Notes: generated by a model from the sequence alone, not told the origin. DNA of 43,253 nt from an uncultured Bacteroidota bacterium (GCA_937928385.1 CALEZD010000009.1:1-43253), one strand, 5' to 3'. Shown: positions 1 through 9,276, counted from the first letter of the stretch. Numbers and translations are program-made.

Positions 1-106
1 AACAACACTTCTTGAGAACGAAAGCAATATCAGGTCACTCTGAGTGTCTGTTTTAAGTTACAGGCAGCCCGCGCTATAATTCGGAAATGAAATGATTTAT
101 CTTTAA

Positions 107-871
107 ATGATGGATAGGTCAAAATCATTGACGGCTATCATTATTGATGATGACGAATTTTGCTGCTTTCATCTGCAGGATATTATACGTCATAAAACCA
201 ATAATGTAGAGGTGCTGGCTGTTTGTAACAATGCAGAAGATGCAATAGGGAAAATTATGTCATTGAGTCCCGACGTTGTATTTCTGGATATAGAATTGCC
301 CGGGGGGATGAGTGGTTTTGACTTGTTGAAGAAATTACCTTCAATCAATTTCGAGATAATATTCACTACTGCACATGAATATTATGCCATAAGGGCTATA
401 AGATTTTCAGCTGTAGATTATTTGGTGAAACCAATAGATACTACTGCCCTGCAGGAAGCAATAAGCCGGGTAATAGAGAAGAGGGCAAAGCGAAATGATG
501 CATCTATGTGGCAAATGGAAGTAGTGACAGAAGGTAAAATGAAACTGGGAAACCTGGCGATACCTACAATGGAGGGCCTGGTATTTATTGAACTTCAGGA
601 TATAATGTACTGCGAAGGTTCAGATAAGTATACAAAAATTTTCCTGGCAGACAGGAAGATGGTCATGTCATCGCGTACGCTGGGAAGCTTTGAGGAATTG
701 CTGGAGCCACATGGTTTTTTTCGTATTCATAAGTCGCATATTATCAACCTGAGACAGATGAAAAAATACCTGCGCGGCGAAGGTGGCCAGGTGTGCATGG
801 CAGATGGTACAACACTGGATGTTTCCAGGAGAAGGAAAGACGAATTATTAAAGGTAGTTGCACAGTTTTAA
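107..871 (+). CDS. LytTR-family response regulator
   Basis: The 254-residue protein has an N-terminal receiver domain (about 8-125) and a C-terminal LytTR DNA-binding domain (about 150-250). Acidic pocket D14/D15/D16, phosphoacceptor D61 (in VVFLDIELP) and the conserved Lys of YLVKPID are visible. The LytTR part has the usual CEGSDKYTKIFL-like strand and an FFRIHKSHIINL motif. It should be a cytoplasmic transcription factor switched on by phosphorylation. It lies 84 bp upstream of a hybrid sensor kinase on the same strand, the likely phosphodonor. A second ATG codon directly follows the first, so the start could be one codon later. The upstream 106 bp hold no gene; TATCTTTA just before the start loosely resembles a Bacteroidota -7 element. 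Family assignment is secure; the target genes are unknown. Confidence 0.93.
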   Translation: MMDRSKSLTAIIIDDDEFCCFHLQDIIRHKTNNVEVLAVCNNAEDAIGKIMSLSPDVVFLDIELPGGMSGFDLLKKLPSINFEIIFTTAHEYYAIRAIRFSAVDYLVKPIDTTALQEAISRVIEKRAKRNDASMWQMEVVTEGKMKLGNLAIPTMEGLVFIELQDIMYCEGSDKYTKIFLADRKMVMSSRTLGSFEELLEPHGFFRIHKSHIINLRQMKKYLRGEGGQVCMADGTTLDVSRRRKDELLKVVAQF

Positions 872-955
872 GCATCGCCCCTCTGATACAGTAGCTTACT
901 GCACCAATTATACCTGGTAAACATTGATAATCATATTGTGTAAAATGAATAGTTT

Positions 956-3900
956 ATGAAACGGACAGTAATACTGTTATGTTCGCTCTTGCTGTACGCA
1001 GACTATATCAGTGCACAATATACTCATAGTAACAGCCCTGTTATTTTCAGACATCTTACAAAGGCAAATGGCTTATCGAGTAATGTTGTCAACTGTATAT
1101 TACAAGACAGGTTTGGGTTTATGTGGTTGGGTACAGACAACGGGCTGAACAGGTACGACGGCAGGTCTTTTATTTTGCACAACCACAATGCCAGTGATAC
1201 CAATAGCATTAGTGGCAACCATATCAGCACATTGTTTGAGGACAGTAAAGGAAGAATCTGGATAGGTACATTAAATAATGGCCTTACAATTTACAATCCC
1301 GTAACGCAACAGTATAAGCGATATGAGCATAACACAAGAGATACCACCAGCATTAACAAGGGTTATGTTGCCCAGGTGTATGAAGACAGTAAAGGAAGAT
1401 TTTGGATATGCCTATATGGCGGTGGACTGGAATTGTTTGATGAACATACGGGAAAATTCATTCATCATACATGGAGAAAAGACGACAGTACATCGGTAGT
1501 ATGCAACAAGGTAAAATCGATATATGAAATAGCGCCTGACAAATTTCTTGTTGGCACATTTGAGGCGGGCGATGGTAATAAGGACATTCGCGAGGACGGG
1601 CGTATCAACGTATTTGATGTCAGTACTAACATATTTTCAGGGCTAAAAATATCAAATACAAAGTTTAACCCGGCGTATCGCCAAACTATTCACACAATGC
1701 AAAGGCTGGTGCATAGCATAGTGCCGGATAGTTCAGGCAATATTTGGTTTGGCAGCTATTGTGGTATAATAAAGTATACCTCGGCAGGCAATCATTTTGA
1801 CTTCTACCAAAATATCGAAACTGACCTTACGACGCTATCTCATATGAATGTACGTTCCATTTGCCCGTATGGCGGCAAAGTGTATTTTGGGACGGAAGGC
1901 GGTGGACTGTCAGTTCTTGATACCACAACCGGGAAGTTTACCAATTATAAAAATGACCCCTTTGATTTGAACAGTATATCGGACGACCTGGTTACGTATG
2001 TATATAAAGACAGCGAAAACAGGATATGGATTGCAACTGACGGAGGTGGTATTAATATTATAGATCCGCCAAACAAGGATTTTATTTTATACTCAAACCA
2101 TATACTGAAAATTTCACCTGAAAGAAGGATGGAATCCGGCACAATACGTGCACTGTGTCCGGATAGTAATGGTATGGTATATGTCGGCAGCACCAATGGG
2201 TTAACGGTATTGAATACTAAAACAAACGAGGCCTATCAATTACAGAAAACTTTCAAATTGAATAACCGCATTGTCAATGCCCAGGTTTATGCGATATCCG
2301 CCTCTGTAGGAGGTTATTATTGGGTGGGAATGAATGACCAGCTAATGAAATTTAATCCGGGTTCTAAAAGGCTTGAGTATTATTCACGCCCTAATCAACT
2401 ACGTTTTCCTGAAAATGGAAACGTAGCCTATCTGCCAATTGAGCAGATAATAGAGCGGCCAGACAGTATTTTATGGATCAACTATTTCGGTATACCATCA
2501 GTAGCTTTCAGGCCGACTAACAAAACCGTTGAAGGTGACGCTCCATTGGCAAAATCGGAGCGTGCAATTATTGACCGGGATGGTATTATATGGAGTGCTT
2601 TTTGCGGACAGGGAGGCTGCAACGGCTTGATAAGGATTGACACCAATTGGGCTACTAAAGAATTTCATCATGATAGTAATGATGCTCAATCGTTATCATC
2701 AAATATAGTCACAGGCCTGCATTGTGATGGTAAGAACAGGATATGGATAGCTACCAATAGGGGCCTTGATTTGTATGATAGGCACACTGAAAAATTTATA
2801 CATTACAGGAACATTGAGAACCTACCGGATAGTATCATCAAGGGTATAACATCTGATGCGGATGGTCATTTGTGGTTGCTAACACCCGATGCGTTGTTAA
2901 GAATGGATAGCAACAGGCATATCATTACATTTCCTGTTAACACTGACCTGCCGGTACACAAGCTGGAAAACAGAATAATATATGACAACCATGATGGGGC
3001 AATATATTTCACGGCAAATGAGGGGTTAGTTAAATTTTATCCCGGAAAACTGAAATTGCAACAAGAAATAAAACCGATATACATCACAGGTTTCAGGCTT
3101 TTCAACAAACCACTGCAACCGGATTCTTCTCTTTTGCTAAAAAGATATTATCAATTTAAGCACGATGAAAACCTTATTACAATAACCTTTTCAGTCGTGG
3201 ACTATTCTGACCGTGTTTCCCAACAATACGAATACAAACTTGAAGGATTGAACGACGGTTGGGTGCAAGTCGGCAATAACAATGAAGCTAATTTTACCAA
3301 TCTTGCTCCCGGAGTTTATATATTTAAAATCAGAGGAAGCAGTCATCAAGGTATATGGAATTATGAGAGTGTCCCTATCACTATCACTATCCTCAAACCG
3401 TGGTGGCAGGAAAGATGGTTTTTTATATCCGGTTTAGTGGCGATTATAATGATAGTGTATGCCTACAACTATTACCGGACCAGCAGGTTCAGACAAAGAA
3501 CAAGAAAGCTGGAGCAAATGGTAGAACAGCGTACAGCACAATATCGGGAACAAAAAGAATATGCGGAAAATAGCGAACGTCTGCGCCAACAGTTCCTTGC
3601 TAATATGAGCCATGAAATACGTACACCCATCAATGCTGTAAGCGGGCTTACTCAACTATTGCTGGAGAAAAGTCCAACTCCTTCACAAACTAACTACCTC
3701 CAGGCTATCAGTAAGTCGGCTGATATGCTGCGACACATTGTTAATGATATACTTGACTTATCTAAGATTGAAGCCGGCAAATTACAAATAGAAGCTATAC
3801 GCTTTTCAGTTAGTGACATTGCGGGCCGGGTTCGCGATATACTCTCTTTTGCAGCCAGCGAAAAAAATATCGCTATATCGCTTATTATTGACGAAAGTAT

Positions 3901-5095
3901 ACCTGAGACATTGGTTGGAGACCCATTCCGCATCAGCCAGGTGTTGCTCAACCTATGTGGTAATGCTATTAAGTTTACTGAGAAAGGTACCATAACTATT
4001 CATATAAAGCAACAAAGCACATTGTCAGAGAGAATCGTGCTCAGTTTCACTGTTGCTGATACCGGGATAGGAATACCGGATGGTAAACTACAGAGTCTTT
4101 TTAAAGATTTTGCACAGGTCAATCCATCTGACACACGCAGACATGGAGGCACAGGGTTGGGATTATCCATTTCAAAAAACCTTGTGACATTAATGGGTGG
4201 CGAACTAACCGCGCAAAGTCAGCCGGGTAAAGGCTCGGTATTTACATTTACTATCCCGTTAAAAAAAGCTACTGCTGACAGTAATCCCGCAAAAGCAGCT
4301 ACTGCCATCATTGATGGAAGTATACTGAACGGCCTGCATATTCTTGTTGCAGACGATAACGAGTATAACAGGTTGGTATTGTTGGACACATTGCACCTGA
4401 AGGCAAAAGTGACGATAGATACAGCCACAACGGGTGTCGAAGCTATCACCCTATTAAGAAACAATCAGTACGATGTAATATTGATGGATGTACAAATGCC
4501 TGTAATGAGTGGTATAGAAGCAACACTAAAAATACGCAACGAATTTGCTGAACCCGAATGCCTTATACCCATCATCGCACTAACTGCAAGTACACAATAT
4601 GCTGATAGAGACAGGTGTATGCAGGCAGGCATGAATGCGGTTATTATCAAACCTTTTAAGACAGGCCTACTTATCGAAACTATTGCTGAAGTTACAGGAA
4701 GAAAAAAAAGCAGCACTTCATCAATAAGTAAGATAGATAAACAAGATAAGACAACACACAGTAACATAATTACAGACCTAACCTACCTCGTGGATTTTTG
4801 CGAAGGAGACAAACAACGTATTGGGCAGTATGTACAGCTGTATATACAGTCTATACCAGGTTTTAACAGTAAAATAGAAACGGCGTTAACTGCAAATGAC
4901 CTGGAAATATTAGCAGAACTGGTACACGCCTTTAAACCCAAATGGGTAATGATGGGGATGCAAGGTGCAATAGTATTAGCAGTTAAAATAGAACAATATT
5001 GTAACGATGACAGTGGGAATATTAAAGAGTTTGTAGAAATGCTCGTAAAAGAGAATAATGCATCAATAGCTGAACTTGAGCCATATACAAACTGA
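956..5095 (+). CDS. Hybrid two-component sensor kinase (propeller sensor, HisKA, HATPase, REC, Hpt)
   Basis: This is a 1379-residue membrane sensor. In order: a signal peptide (1-20), a periplasmic two-component-regulator propeller with many repeats of the type DSKGRIWIGT (about 30-700), a Y_Y_Y domain (about 735-810), one membrane helix (about 821-840), a short coiled coil, HisKA with H886 in NMSHEIRTP, an HATPase domain with GTGLGLSI, a receiver domain from about 1127 with phosphoacceptor D1178 (LMDVQMP), and a C-terminal Hpt domain with H1324 in VHAFKPK. Unlike classical Bacteroides hybrid regulators it has no AraC DNA-binding domain, so the Hpt His must pass phosphate to another protein. 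The LytTR regulator just upstream fits that role. The ligand is unknown; related propeller sensors often bind oligosaccharides. Architecture is clear, partner and ligand are inferred. Confidence 0.94.
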   Translation: MKRTVILLCSLLLYADYISAQYTHSNSPVIFRHLTKANGLSSNVVNCILQDRFGFMWLGTDNGLNRYDGRSFILHNHNASDTNSISGNHISTLFEDSKGRIWIGTLNNGLTIYNPVTQQYKRYEHNTRDTTSINKGYVAQVYEDSKGRFWICLYGGGLELFDEHTGKFIHHTWRKDDSTSVVCNKVKSIYEIAPDKFLVGTFEAGDGNKDIREDGRINVFDVSTNIFSGLKISNTKFNPAYRQTIHTMQRLVHSIVPDSSGNIWFGSYCGIIKYTSAGNHFDFYQNIETDLTTLSHMNVRSICPYGGKVYFGTEGGGLSVLDTTTGKFTNYKNDPFDLNSISDDLVTYVYKDSENRIWIATDGGGINIIDPPNKDFILYSNHILKISPERRMESGTIRALCPDSNGMVYVGSTNGLTVLNTKTNEAYQLQKTFKLNNRIVNAQVYAISASVGGYYWVGMNDQLMKFNPGSKRLEYYSRPNQLRFPENGNVAYLPIEQIIERPDSILWINYFGIPSVAFRPTNKTVEGDAPLAKSERAIIDRDGIIWSAFCGQGGCNGLIRIDTNWATKEFHHDSNDAQSLSSNIVTGLHCDGKNRIWIATNRGLDLYDRHTEKFIHYRNIENLPDSIIKGITSDADGHLWLLTPDALLRMDSNRHIITFPVNTDLPVHKLENRIIYDNHDGAIYFTANEGLVKFYPGKLKLQQEIKPIYITGFRLFNKPLQPDSSLLLKRYYQFKHDENLITITFSVVDYSDRVSQQYEYKLEGLNDGWVQVGNNNEANFTNLAPGVYIFKIRGSSHQGIWNYESVPITITILKPWWQERWFFISGLVAIIMIVYAYNYYRTSRFRQRTRKLEQMVEQRTAQYREQKEYAENSERLRQQFLANMSHEIRTPINAVSGLTQLLLEKSPTPSQTNYLQAISKSADMLRHIVNDILDLSKIEAGKLQIEAIRFSVSDIAGRVRDILSFAASEKNIAISLIIDESIPETLVGDPFRISQVLLNLCGNAIKFTEKGTITIHIKQQSTLSERIVLSFTVADTGIGIPDGKLQSLFKDFAQVNPSDTRRHGGTGLGLSISKNLVTLMGGELTAQSQPGKGSVFTFTIPLKKATADSNPAKAATAIIDGSILNGLHILVADDNEYNRLVLLDTLHLKAKVTIDTATTGVEAITLLRNNQYDVILMDVQMPVMSGIEATLKIRNEFAEPECLIPIIALTASTQYADRDRCMQAGMNAVIIKPFKTGLLIETIAEVTGRKKSSTSSISKIDKQDKTTHSNIITDLTYLVDFCEGDKQRIGQYVQLYIQSIPGFNSKIETALTANDLEILAELVHAFKPKWVMMGMQGAIVLAVKIEQYCNDDSGNIKEFVEMLVKENNASIAELEPYTN

Positions 5096-5103
5096 CTTAT
5101 TGC

Positions 5104-5205
5104 CTAAGATGATTTTGACTTACGTAACAGTTCAACCTTCTCTCGCACCACTTCATAAAACCTTGCAATATTCGTGGGGCTTTTCCTATTAAACTTTTGC
5201 CATTT
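5104..5205 (-). pseudogene. Possible decayed reading frame, 33 codons
   Basis: On the minus strand, between stop codons, there is a 33-codon frame whose translation is rich in charged and helix-forming residues (ending VVREKVELLRKSKSS). It has no ATG, GTG or TTG start and is preceded directly by TGA TAA. A different frame that opens at an ATG at 5216 reads MTDKNGKSLIGK and then diverges, as if one base were lost in the AAAA run near 5186. It could be the remnant of a gene end, or chance. I do not recognise the family. Confidence 0.2.
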
Positions 5206-5237
5206 TTATCAGTCATAATGGTTCAAAGGTTAGATAT

Positions 5238-5528
5238 ATGAAACAATACATTCCAATACTGGTAATATTTTTATTTGCTATATGCTGTGCCGATCCAACA
5301 TACGCTCAACAAAAAGGTCGTGGTAAGAATATTGACCCCGATAAAGTGTTTGAACAACTGGATGCGGACAAGGACGGAAAAATAAGCAAGGAGGAAGTGG
5401 ACAAAACCGACCGCCCCCGCCTGAAAGAGAACTTTTCTAAGATTGATGCCGACAGCGATGGTTTTATCAGCAAAGAAGAATTTAAGAAGATGATAGAGCA
5501 GCGCAGGCAAGCCCGGAATAATAAATAA
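5238..5528 (+). CDS. Small exported EF-hand protein
   Basis: The 96-residue protein has a signal peptide with likely cleavage after TYA (residue 23). Two canonical calcium-binding loops follow at D42-E53 (DADKDGKISKEE) and D70-E81 (DADSDGFISKEE), with a basic, glutamine-rich tail. Each loop has Asp at positions 1, 3 and 5 and Glu at 12, as a working EF-hand needs. The pair should form one compact calcium-binding module in the periplasm or outside the cell. The two Cys in the hydrophobic stretch do not form a good lipobox, so I favour plain secretion. It stands alone between the sensor kinase and the membrane protein. Its partner is unknown. Confidence 0.85.
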   Translation: MKQYIPILVIFLFAICCADPTYAQQKGRGKNIDPDKVFEQLDADKDGKISKEEVDKTDRPRLKENFSKIDADSDGFISKEEFKKMIEQRRQARNNK

Positions 5529-5579
5529 GCTGGAAAAAGCGGATAGGTTAAATATCTTTAGTGCAAATTATTATTTGCA

Positions 5580-6656
5580 TTGAGCAAATGGGTGGTACAC
5601 ATAATTTTCACATTGATAGCCGCAGGTATAATAGCGGTTAATCACAAACCCATATATAACTGGGATATATTGCCGTATATGGCACTGGCACTGAACCATA
5701 GTGTCAGCAATAGCGACTCTGTACACAGCAGGGTGTACAATGTGGTACATGAAGGGCAGCTAAAAGGTGAAATTACAAATGGAACATTTGGCAATCTGAC
5801 TAAAAGAATACCCTTCAGGGTAAGCTGCTACGAAAATGCCGACGTTTTCAATGCCCAGTTGTTTTATTATCGTACCAAGCCATTATATAATTGGTTGGTT
5901 TGGCTACTATACTCGGCAGGATTTTCACTTATACACGCCACTATTATTCCTTCATTAGCTGCAGCATGGGGTATATTACTGATATTGTACGCATGGATGT
6001 CGGTATATACACGCCGTATTACGGCACTTGTCCTCACCATATTGGTAGCAATGTTACCTGCGTTCATCGAACTCCAGAATACATCTTCTCCGGACACACT
6101 ATCAGCATTCCTGGTATTGCTTACACTATACCTCCTGTTTACCGGAAAAGAGAAGAAGTGGATTTGGGCATCATTAGTATTAGCGGTACTATGCCGCGTA
6201 GACAATTTTATTTTTGCCGGTGTGGTATTTACATTCATGTACAACCCGCCCCTTAAAAGGTTTCCCATTGTTATTTTGTTTTTTGTAACGATTGCTGTTA
6301 CGGCTATACTTATTATACCCCTGCTTTCAGGCAATTCATGGTCATGGTTCACTCATTTTAAGTTCCTGGAGTCGCATGTCCAGTACTATTTCCACGTACG
6401 CAATGTATTTCGCGCATTTTTTGCTGATGCATACTATTGGATATGGGTGGCGCTGGGATTAGTATTGTTGACAGTTAATCACAAAAAGGTTCGGCAGTTA
6501 ATGTTGATTATCACAGCTTCAGTGATAATCCGTTTAGTATTATTCCCCTCCTTGCAAGAGCGTTTTTTTGTGCCATACGAATTAGCGCTTATTATGGCTA
6601 TGCTGATGGCTGTAAATGGAAAGTCGCTTCAGCCAGGTAAAACTGAAGCGACTTAA
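5580..6656 (+). CDS. Polytopic membrane protein, possibly GT-C-like
   Basis: The 358-residue product has about eight to ten hydrophobic helices and no recognised signature. A short N-terminal helix is followed by YNWDILPYMALA, where an Asp in the first outer loop recalls GT-C glycosyltransferases such as the ArnT/PMT group; this is a weak resemblance. The start is a TTG at 5580. The next ATG in frame (5679) would remove the first helix, so TTG is preferred. The last 34 coding bases form a perfect hairpin that ends within the stop codon (see 6621-6654). The gene converges on paaD. Function is not known; membrane topology is the only safe statement. Confidence 0.7.
   Translation: MSKWVVHIIFTLIAAGIIAVNHKPIYNWDILPYMALALNHSVSNSDSVHSRVYNVVHEGQLKGEITNGTFGNLTKRIPFRVSCYENADVFNAQLFYYRTKPLYNWLVWLLYSAGFSLIHATIIPSLAAAWGILLILYAWMSVYTRRITALVLTILVAMLPAFIELQNTSSPDTLSAFLVLLTLYLLFTGKEKKWIWASLVLAVLCRVDNFIFAGVVFTFMYNPPLKRFPIVILFFVTIAVTAILIIPLLSGNSWSWFTHFKFLESHVQYYFHVRNVFRAFFADAYYWIWVALGLVLLTVNHKKVRQLMLIITASVIIRLVLFPSLQERFFVPYELALIMAMLMAVNGKSLQPGKTEAT
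6621..6654. terminator. 12-bp hairpin at the end of a coding region, likely terminator for paaABCD
   Basis: AAGTCGCTTCAG (6621-6632) pairs perfectly with CTGAAGCGACTT (6643-6654) around a 10-base loop. The stem encodes the last residues of the plus-strand membrane protein and touches its stop codon. Read on the minus strand it begins 30 bases after the paaD stop and is followed by TTCCATTT, so it probably ends the paa transcript. On the plus strand the following bases are AAATCAAC, a poor tract. Confidence 0.6.
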
Positions 6657-6683
6657 ATCAACACTATCCACCTTAGAAAAACA

Positions 6684-7169
6684 TCAATGACATTTGAAAT
6701 ATTCAAATGGTTCTTTGCATTCGTTACACTTATATAATGCTTTGCAGGCGGTTGAGCCAAACCTGCTGATTTGTTCTGTACTACTGCTGCCGCATTGCGG
6801 ACAGGCTATATGCGCTTCGGCACCCGCCACATCACAACCCGAATGTACAGGTGGTGCTATGCCATATTGTTTCATCTTTTCTTTTGCTACATCAGTGATG
6901 TTGTCTGTCGTCCATGCGGGATGGTACACCAGCTTCACGGTAGAGTTAATTCCATGTTTATCCAGCAAAGCCTTTACATCAGCTTCTATAATACCCATCG
7001 CAGGGCATCCTGTATAGGTAGGTGTAATGATTACCTGGCAACCATCGTCTGTGATATGCACATCCTGCAGCATGCCTATTTCCTGTATGGTTACCACAGG
7101 TATCTCCGGGTCTGCTATCTGCGACAGCAGTTGTAATATCTCCTCCCGGGTATAAGCTGCGCTTACCAT
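6684..7169 (-). CDS. paaD: Phenylacetyl-CoA epoxidase subunit PaaD
   Basis: The 161-residue protein starts with a MIP18/DUF59 domain (about 8-100, with PTYTGCPAM) and ends in the Cys-rich tail typical of PaaD: CPQCGS, FGSTACKALYKC, NECKEPFEYFKCH. PaaD is needed for the 1,2-phenylacetyl-CoA epoxidase and is thought to help mature its metal centres. It is the last gene of paaABCD here and overlaps paaC by 7 bp, which suggests translational coupling. The reductase gene paaE, often next in line, is not in the window. Recognition by the C-terminal motif is very firm. Confidence 0.96.
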   Translation of the reverse strand: MVSAAYTREEILQLLSQIADPEIPVVTIQEIGMLQDVHITDDGCQVIITPTYTGCPAMGIIEADVKALLDKHGINSTVKLVYHPAWTTDNITDVAKEKMKQYGIAPPVHSGCDVAGAEAHIACPQCGSSSTEQISRFGSTACKALYKCNECKEPFEYFKCH

Positions 7170-7924
7170 TTTGCGTCAGGATAAGCCCTTTGTAAATATT
7201 GCATTTCGCCCAGCATACGGCCCAGGTGCTCGGTATGTATACCTTGCCTCCCCCCGGTTTGCATATATTCGGCTTCAGGTATTTTTAACGTGGCTTCTTC
7301 CAGCACTTCGCTAATATGTGTTTCCCACAGCGTTTGCAGCGATTGATTGTCTACCCCAATGCCTTGTTCTGATAGCATAATGTCTGTTTCATCTGTGTCA
7401 AACAACTCGCCTGTGTACATCCACAGTCCATTTATAGCTTGCTGGATTTTATTATGACTTTCTGCCGTGCCGTCGCCCAGCCTCACTACCCAATCAGCAG
7501 CATGTACTATATGGTATTTTACTTCTTTCAAAGTTTTGGCAGCCAGTGCAGCAAAAGTTTCGTCCTTGCTGTTCTGCAGCGACATGAAAAAGTAATACTC
7601 ATACACAGACATAAACAACTGGCGAGCTATTGTATCCGCGAAGTTGCCGTTGGGCATTTCTGCCAGCAGGTTGTTATAGTACTGTCTTTCATTTCTCCGA
7701 TAGGCCCAGTCGTCTGCAGTCCTGCCTTTCCCTTCCAGCTCTGCGGCGTAGTTGTAAAATGCCTGGGCCCTGCCTATCAGGTCCAGCGCAATGTTGGTCA
7801 GCGCCAGGTCTTCCTCCAGGAACGGCCCGTTGCTGCACCATTCAGACAGCCTGTGTGATAGTATCCAGGCGTTATCTGCCAACCGCAGGCTGTATGTATA
7901 TTTTAGTTCGTTAATGTCTGCCAT
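7163..7924 (-). CDS. paaC: Phenylacetyl-CoA epoxidase subunit PaaC
   Basis: The 253-residue helical protein is of the ferritin-like fold. It has the PaaC pattern near the N-terminus (RLADNAWILSHRLSEW, then LALTNIALDLIGRAQ), and later DEWAYRR-like and VKYHIVHAADWVVRLGDGT segments. In the known enzyme PaaC is the structural, inactive partner of the di-iron subunit PaaA, holding the A2C2 core together. It lies 2 bp after paaB and overlaps paaD. Length matches the family (about 250). Acts in the cytoplasm in aerobic phenylacetate breakdown. Confidence 0.96.
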   Translation of the reverse strand: MADINELKYTYSLRLADNAWILSHRLSEWCSNGPFLEEDLALTNIALDLIGRAQAFYNYAAELEGKGRTADDWAYRRNERQYYNNLLAEMPNGNFADTIARQLFMSVYEYYFFMSLQNSKDETFAALAAKTLKEVKYHIVHAADWVVRLGDGTAESHNKIQQAINGLWMYTGELFDTDETDIMLSEQGIGVDNQSLQTLWETHISEVLEEATLKIPEAEYMQTGGRQGIHTEHLGRMLGEMQYLQRAYPDAKW

Positions 7925-7926
7925 AG

Positions 7927-8217
7927 CTATATCTGTTTTGCGCCTTCAGGCATTACATAAAAAGTAGGATGGCGGTACACCTTATCATCTGCAGGGTCAA
8001 AGAACATATCCGCATCATCCGGATTGGATGCTACAATTGAGTTAGCGGGAACTACCCATATACTGCTGCCCTCGCCACGCCGTGTGTAAATATCCCTTGC
8101 ATTTTGCAAAGCCATCTTCCTGTCCGATGCATGTACACTGCCGGCATGTGTATGGTGGCTGCCGTTCCTGCTTTGGATGAATACTTCCCACAAATCCAGT
8201 TGTGTATCTGTAGCCAT
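7927..8217 (-). CDS. paaB: Phenylacetyl-CoA epoxidase subunit PaaB
   Basis: The 96-residue protein matches the small PaaB subunit in length and pattern: LWEVFIQSRNGSHHTHAGSV, then DARDIYTRR-like and SIWVVP. PaaB is a small subunit thought to bridge PaaA-PaaC units and is required for activity. It lies between paaA (23 bp upstream) and paaC (2 bp downstream), all in one direction, so a single transcript is expected. Confidence 0.96.
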   Translation of the reverse strand: MATDTQLDLWEVFIQSRNGSHHTHAGSVHASDRKMALQNARDIYTRRGEGSSIWVVPANSIVASNPDDADMFFDPADDKVYRHPTFYVMPEGAKQI

Positions 8218-8240
8218 TGTATTACTGTTTAATAAGTTGC

Positions 8241-9197
8241 TTAATTATTTTTAACTGCTTGTTTCACTTTGTAGGCTTCCGCCGCCTCCCTTACCCAGGC
8301 ACCGTCATCATGCGCTCTTTTATGATGGGCTATACGTTGTTTGTTACACTGTCCATTACCTTTTATTACCCGGTAAAATTCATCCCAGTTTATTTCACCA
8401 TGGTCGTAATGCCCTGTGGCTTCATTCCATTTCAGTTCAGGGTCAGGAATAGTTAACCCTATCACTTCTGCCTGTTGTACGGTTTTGTCAATAAACTTTG
8501 TGCGTAGCTCGTCATTGCTATGCCTTTTTATCTTCCACCTGAAAGCGTCAGATGAATGCGGTGAATCGCTGTCATGCGGGCCAAACATCATTAACGATGG
8601 CCACCACCACCTGTTCATAGCGTCCTGCGCCATTTCACGTTGTTCTGCTGTACCCTTCATCATGGTTGCCATTATCTCGTAGCCCTGCCGCTGGTGAAAG
8701 CTTTCTTCCTTGCAGATGCGTACCATCGCCCTGCTATACGGGCCATAAGAAGTACGTTGCAGCGATACCTGGTTCACGATGGCGGCACCATCTACCAGCC
8801 AGCCAATAGCGCCTATGTCTGCCCATGTCAATGTGGGATAATTGAATATATTGGAATATTTAGCTTTGCCTGTCTGGAGTTGTTCTATCATGTCCTCGCG
8901 GGAAATACCCAGCGTTTCCGCTGCACTATATAGGTACAATCCATGTCCGCCTTCATCCTGAATTTTAGCAAGCAGTATTTGTTTCGCCCTGATACTCGGC
9001 GCGCGGGTTATCCAGTTGCCTTCGGGTTGCATGCCTATTACTTCAGAGTGCGCGTGTTGCGAAATCTGGCGGATAAGGTGTTTCCTGTATGCTTCGGGCA
9101 TCCAGTCGCGTGGTTCTATAGCATCACCTTTTTGTACTCTTTCCTCAAACTTCGATAAACGTGCATCTTCTATAGCCGGTGCTGTATTATTGCTCAT
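8241..9197 (-). CDS. paaA: Phenylacetyl-CoA epoxidase catalytic subunit PaaA
   Basis: The 318-residue protein is the di-iron monooxygenase subunit that turns phenylacetyl-CoA into the ring-1,2-epoxide. Carboxylate and His ligand segments are visible: KIQDEGGHGLYLY (E and H), and RICKEESFHQRQGYE (E and H), with the PaaA signature PEAYRKHLIRQISQHAHSE near the start and FGPHDSDSPHS further on. It is the first gene of paaABCD. The 167 bp upstream hold paired inverted repeats that may bind a regulator. The electron-transfer subunit PaaE must come from elsewhere in the genome. Confidence 0.96.
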   Translation of the reverse strand: MSNNTAPAIEDARLSKFEERVQKGDAIEPRDWMPEAYRKHLIRQISQHAHSEVIGMQPEGNWITRAPSIRAKQILLAKIQDEGGHGLYLYSAAETLGISREDMIEQLQTGKAKYSNIFNYPTLTWADIGAIGWLVDGAAIVNQVSLQRTSYGPYSRAMVRICKEESFHQRQGYEIMATMMKGTAEQREMAQDAMNRWWWPSLMMFGPHDSDSPHSSDAFRWKIKRHSNDELRTKFIDKTVQQAEVIGLTIPDPELKWNEATGHYDHGEINWDEFYRVIKGNGQCNKQRIAHHKRAHDDGAWVREAAEAYKVKQAVKNN

Positions 9198-9251
9198 GTT
9201 GGTGAGTATTGTCTGAAGGTCAATACTACATATTCACCTTGCCCTTCTACA

Positions 9252-9276
9252 TGACTTACGTCACCTCCTGCGGTGA
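9252..9276. promoter_or_regulatory. Overlapping inverted repeats upstream of paaA
   Basis: TGAC-TTAC-GTCA (9252-9263) overlaps TCACC-TCCTGC-GGTGA (9261-9276), 55-79 bp upstream of the paaA start codon. Both are symmetrical at short arms. A phenylacetate-responsive repressor site is possible, but the binding protein is not apparent in the window. Short arms could also arise by chance. Confidence 0.35.

Noticed and set aside
5867..6352. 161-codon minus-strand frame inside the membrane protein gene
   Set aside because: No family features, and it is the shadow of a clear membrane protein.
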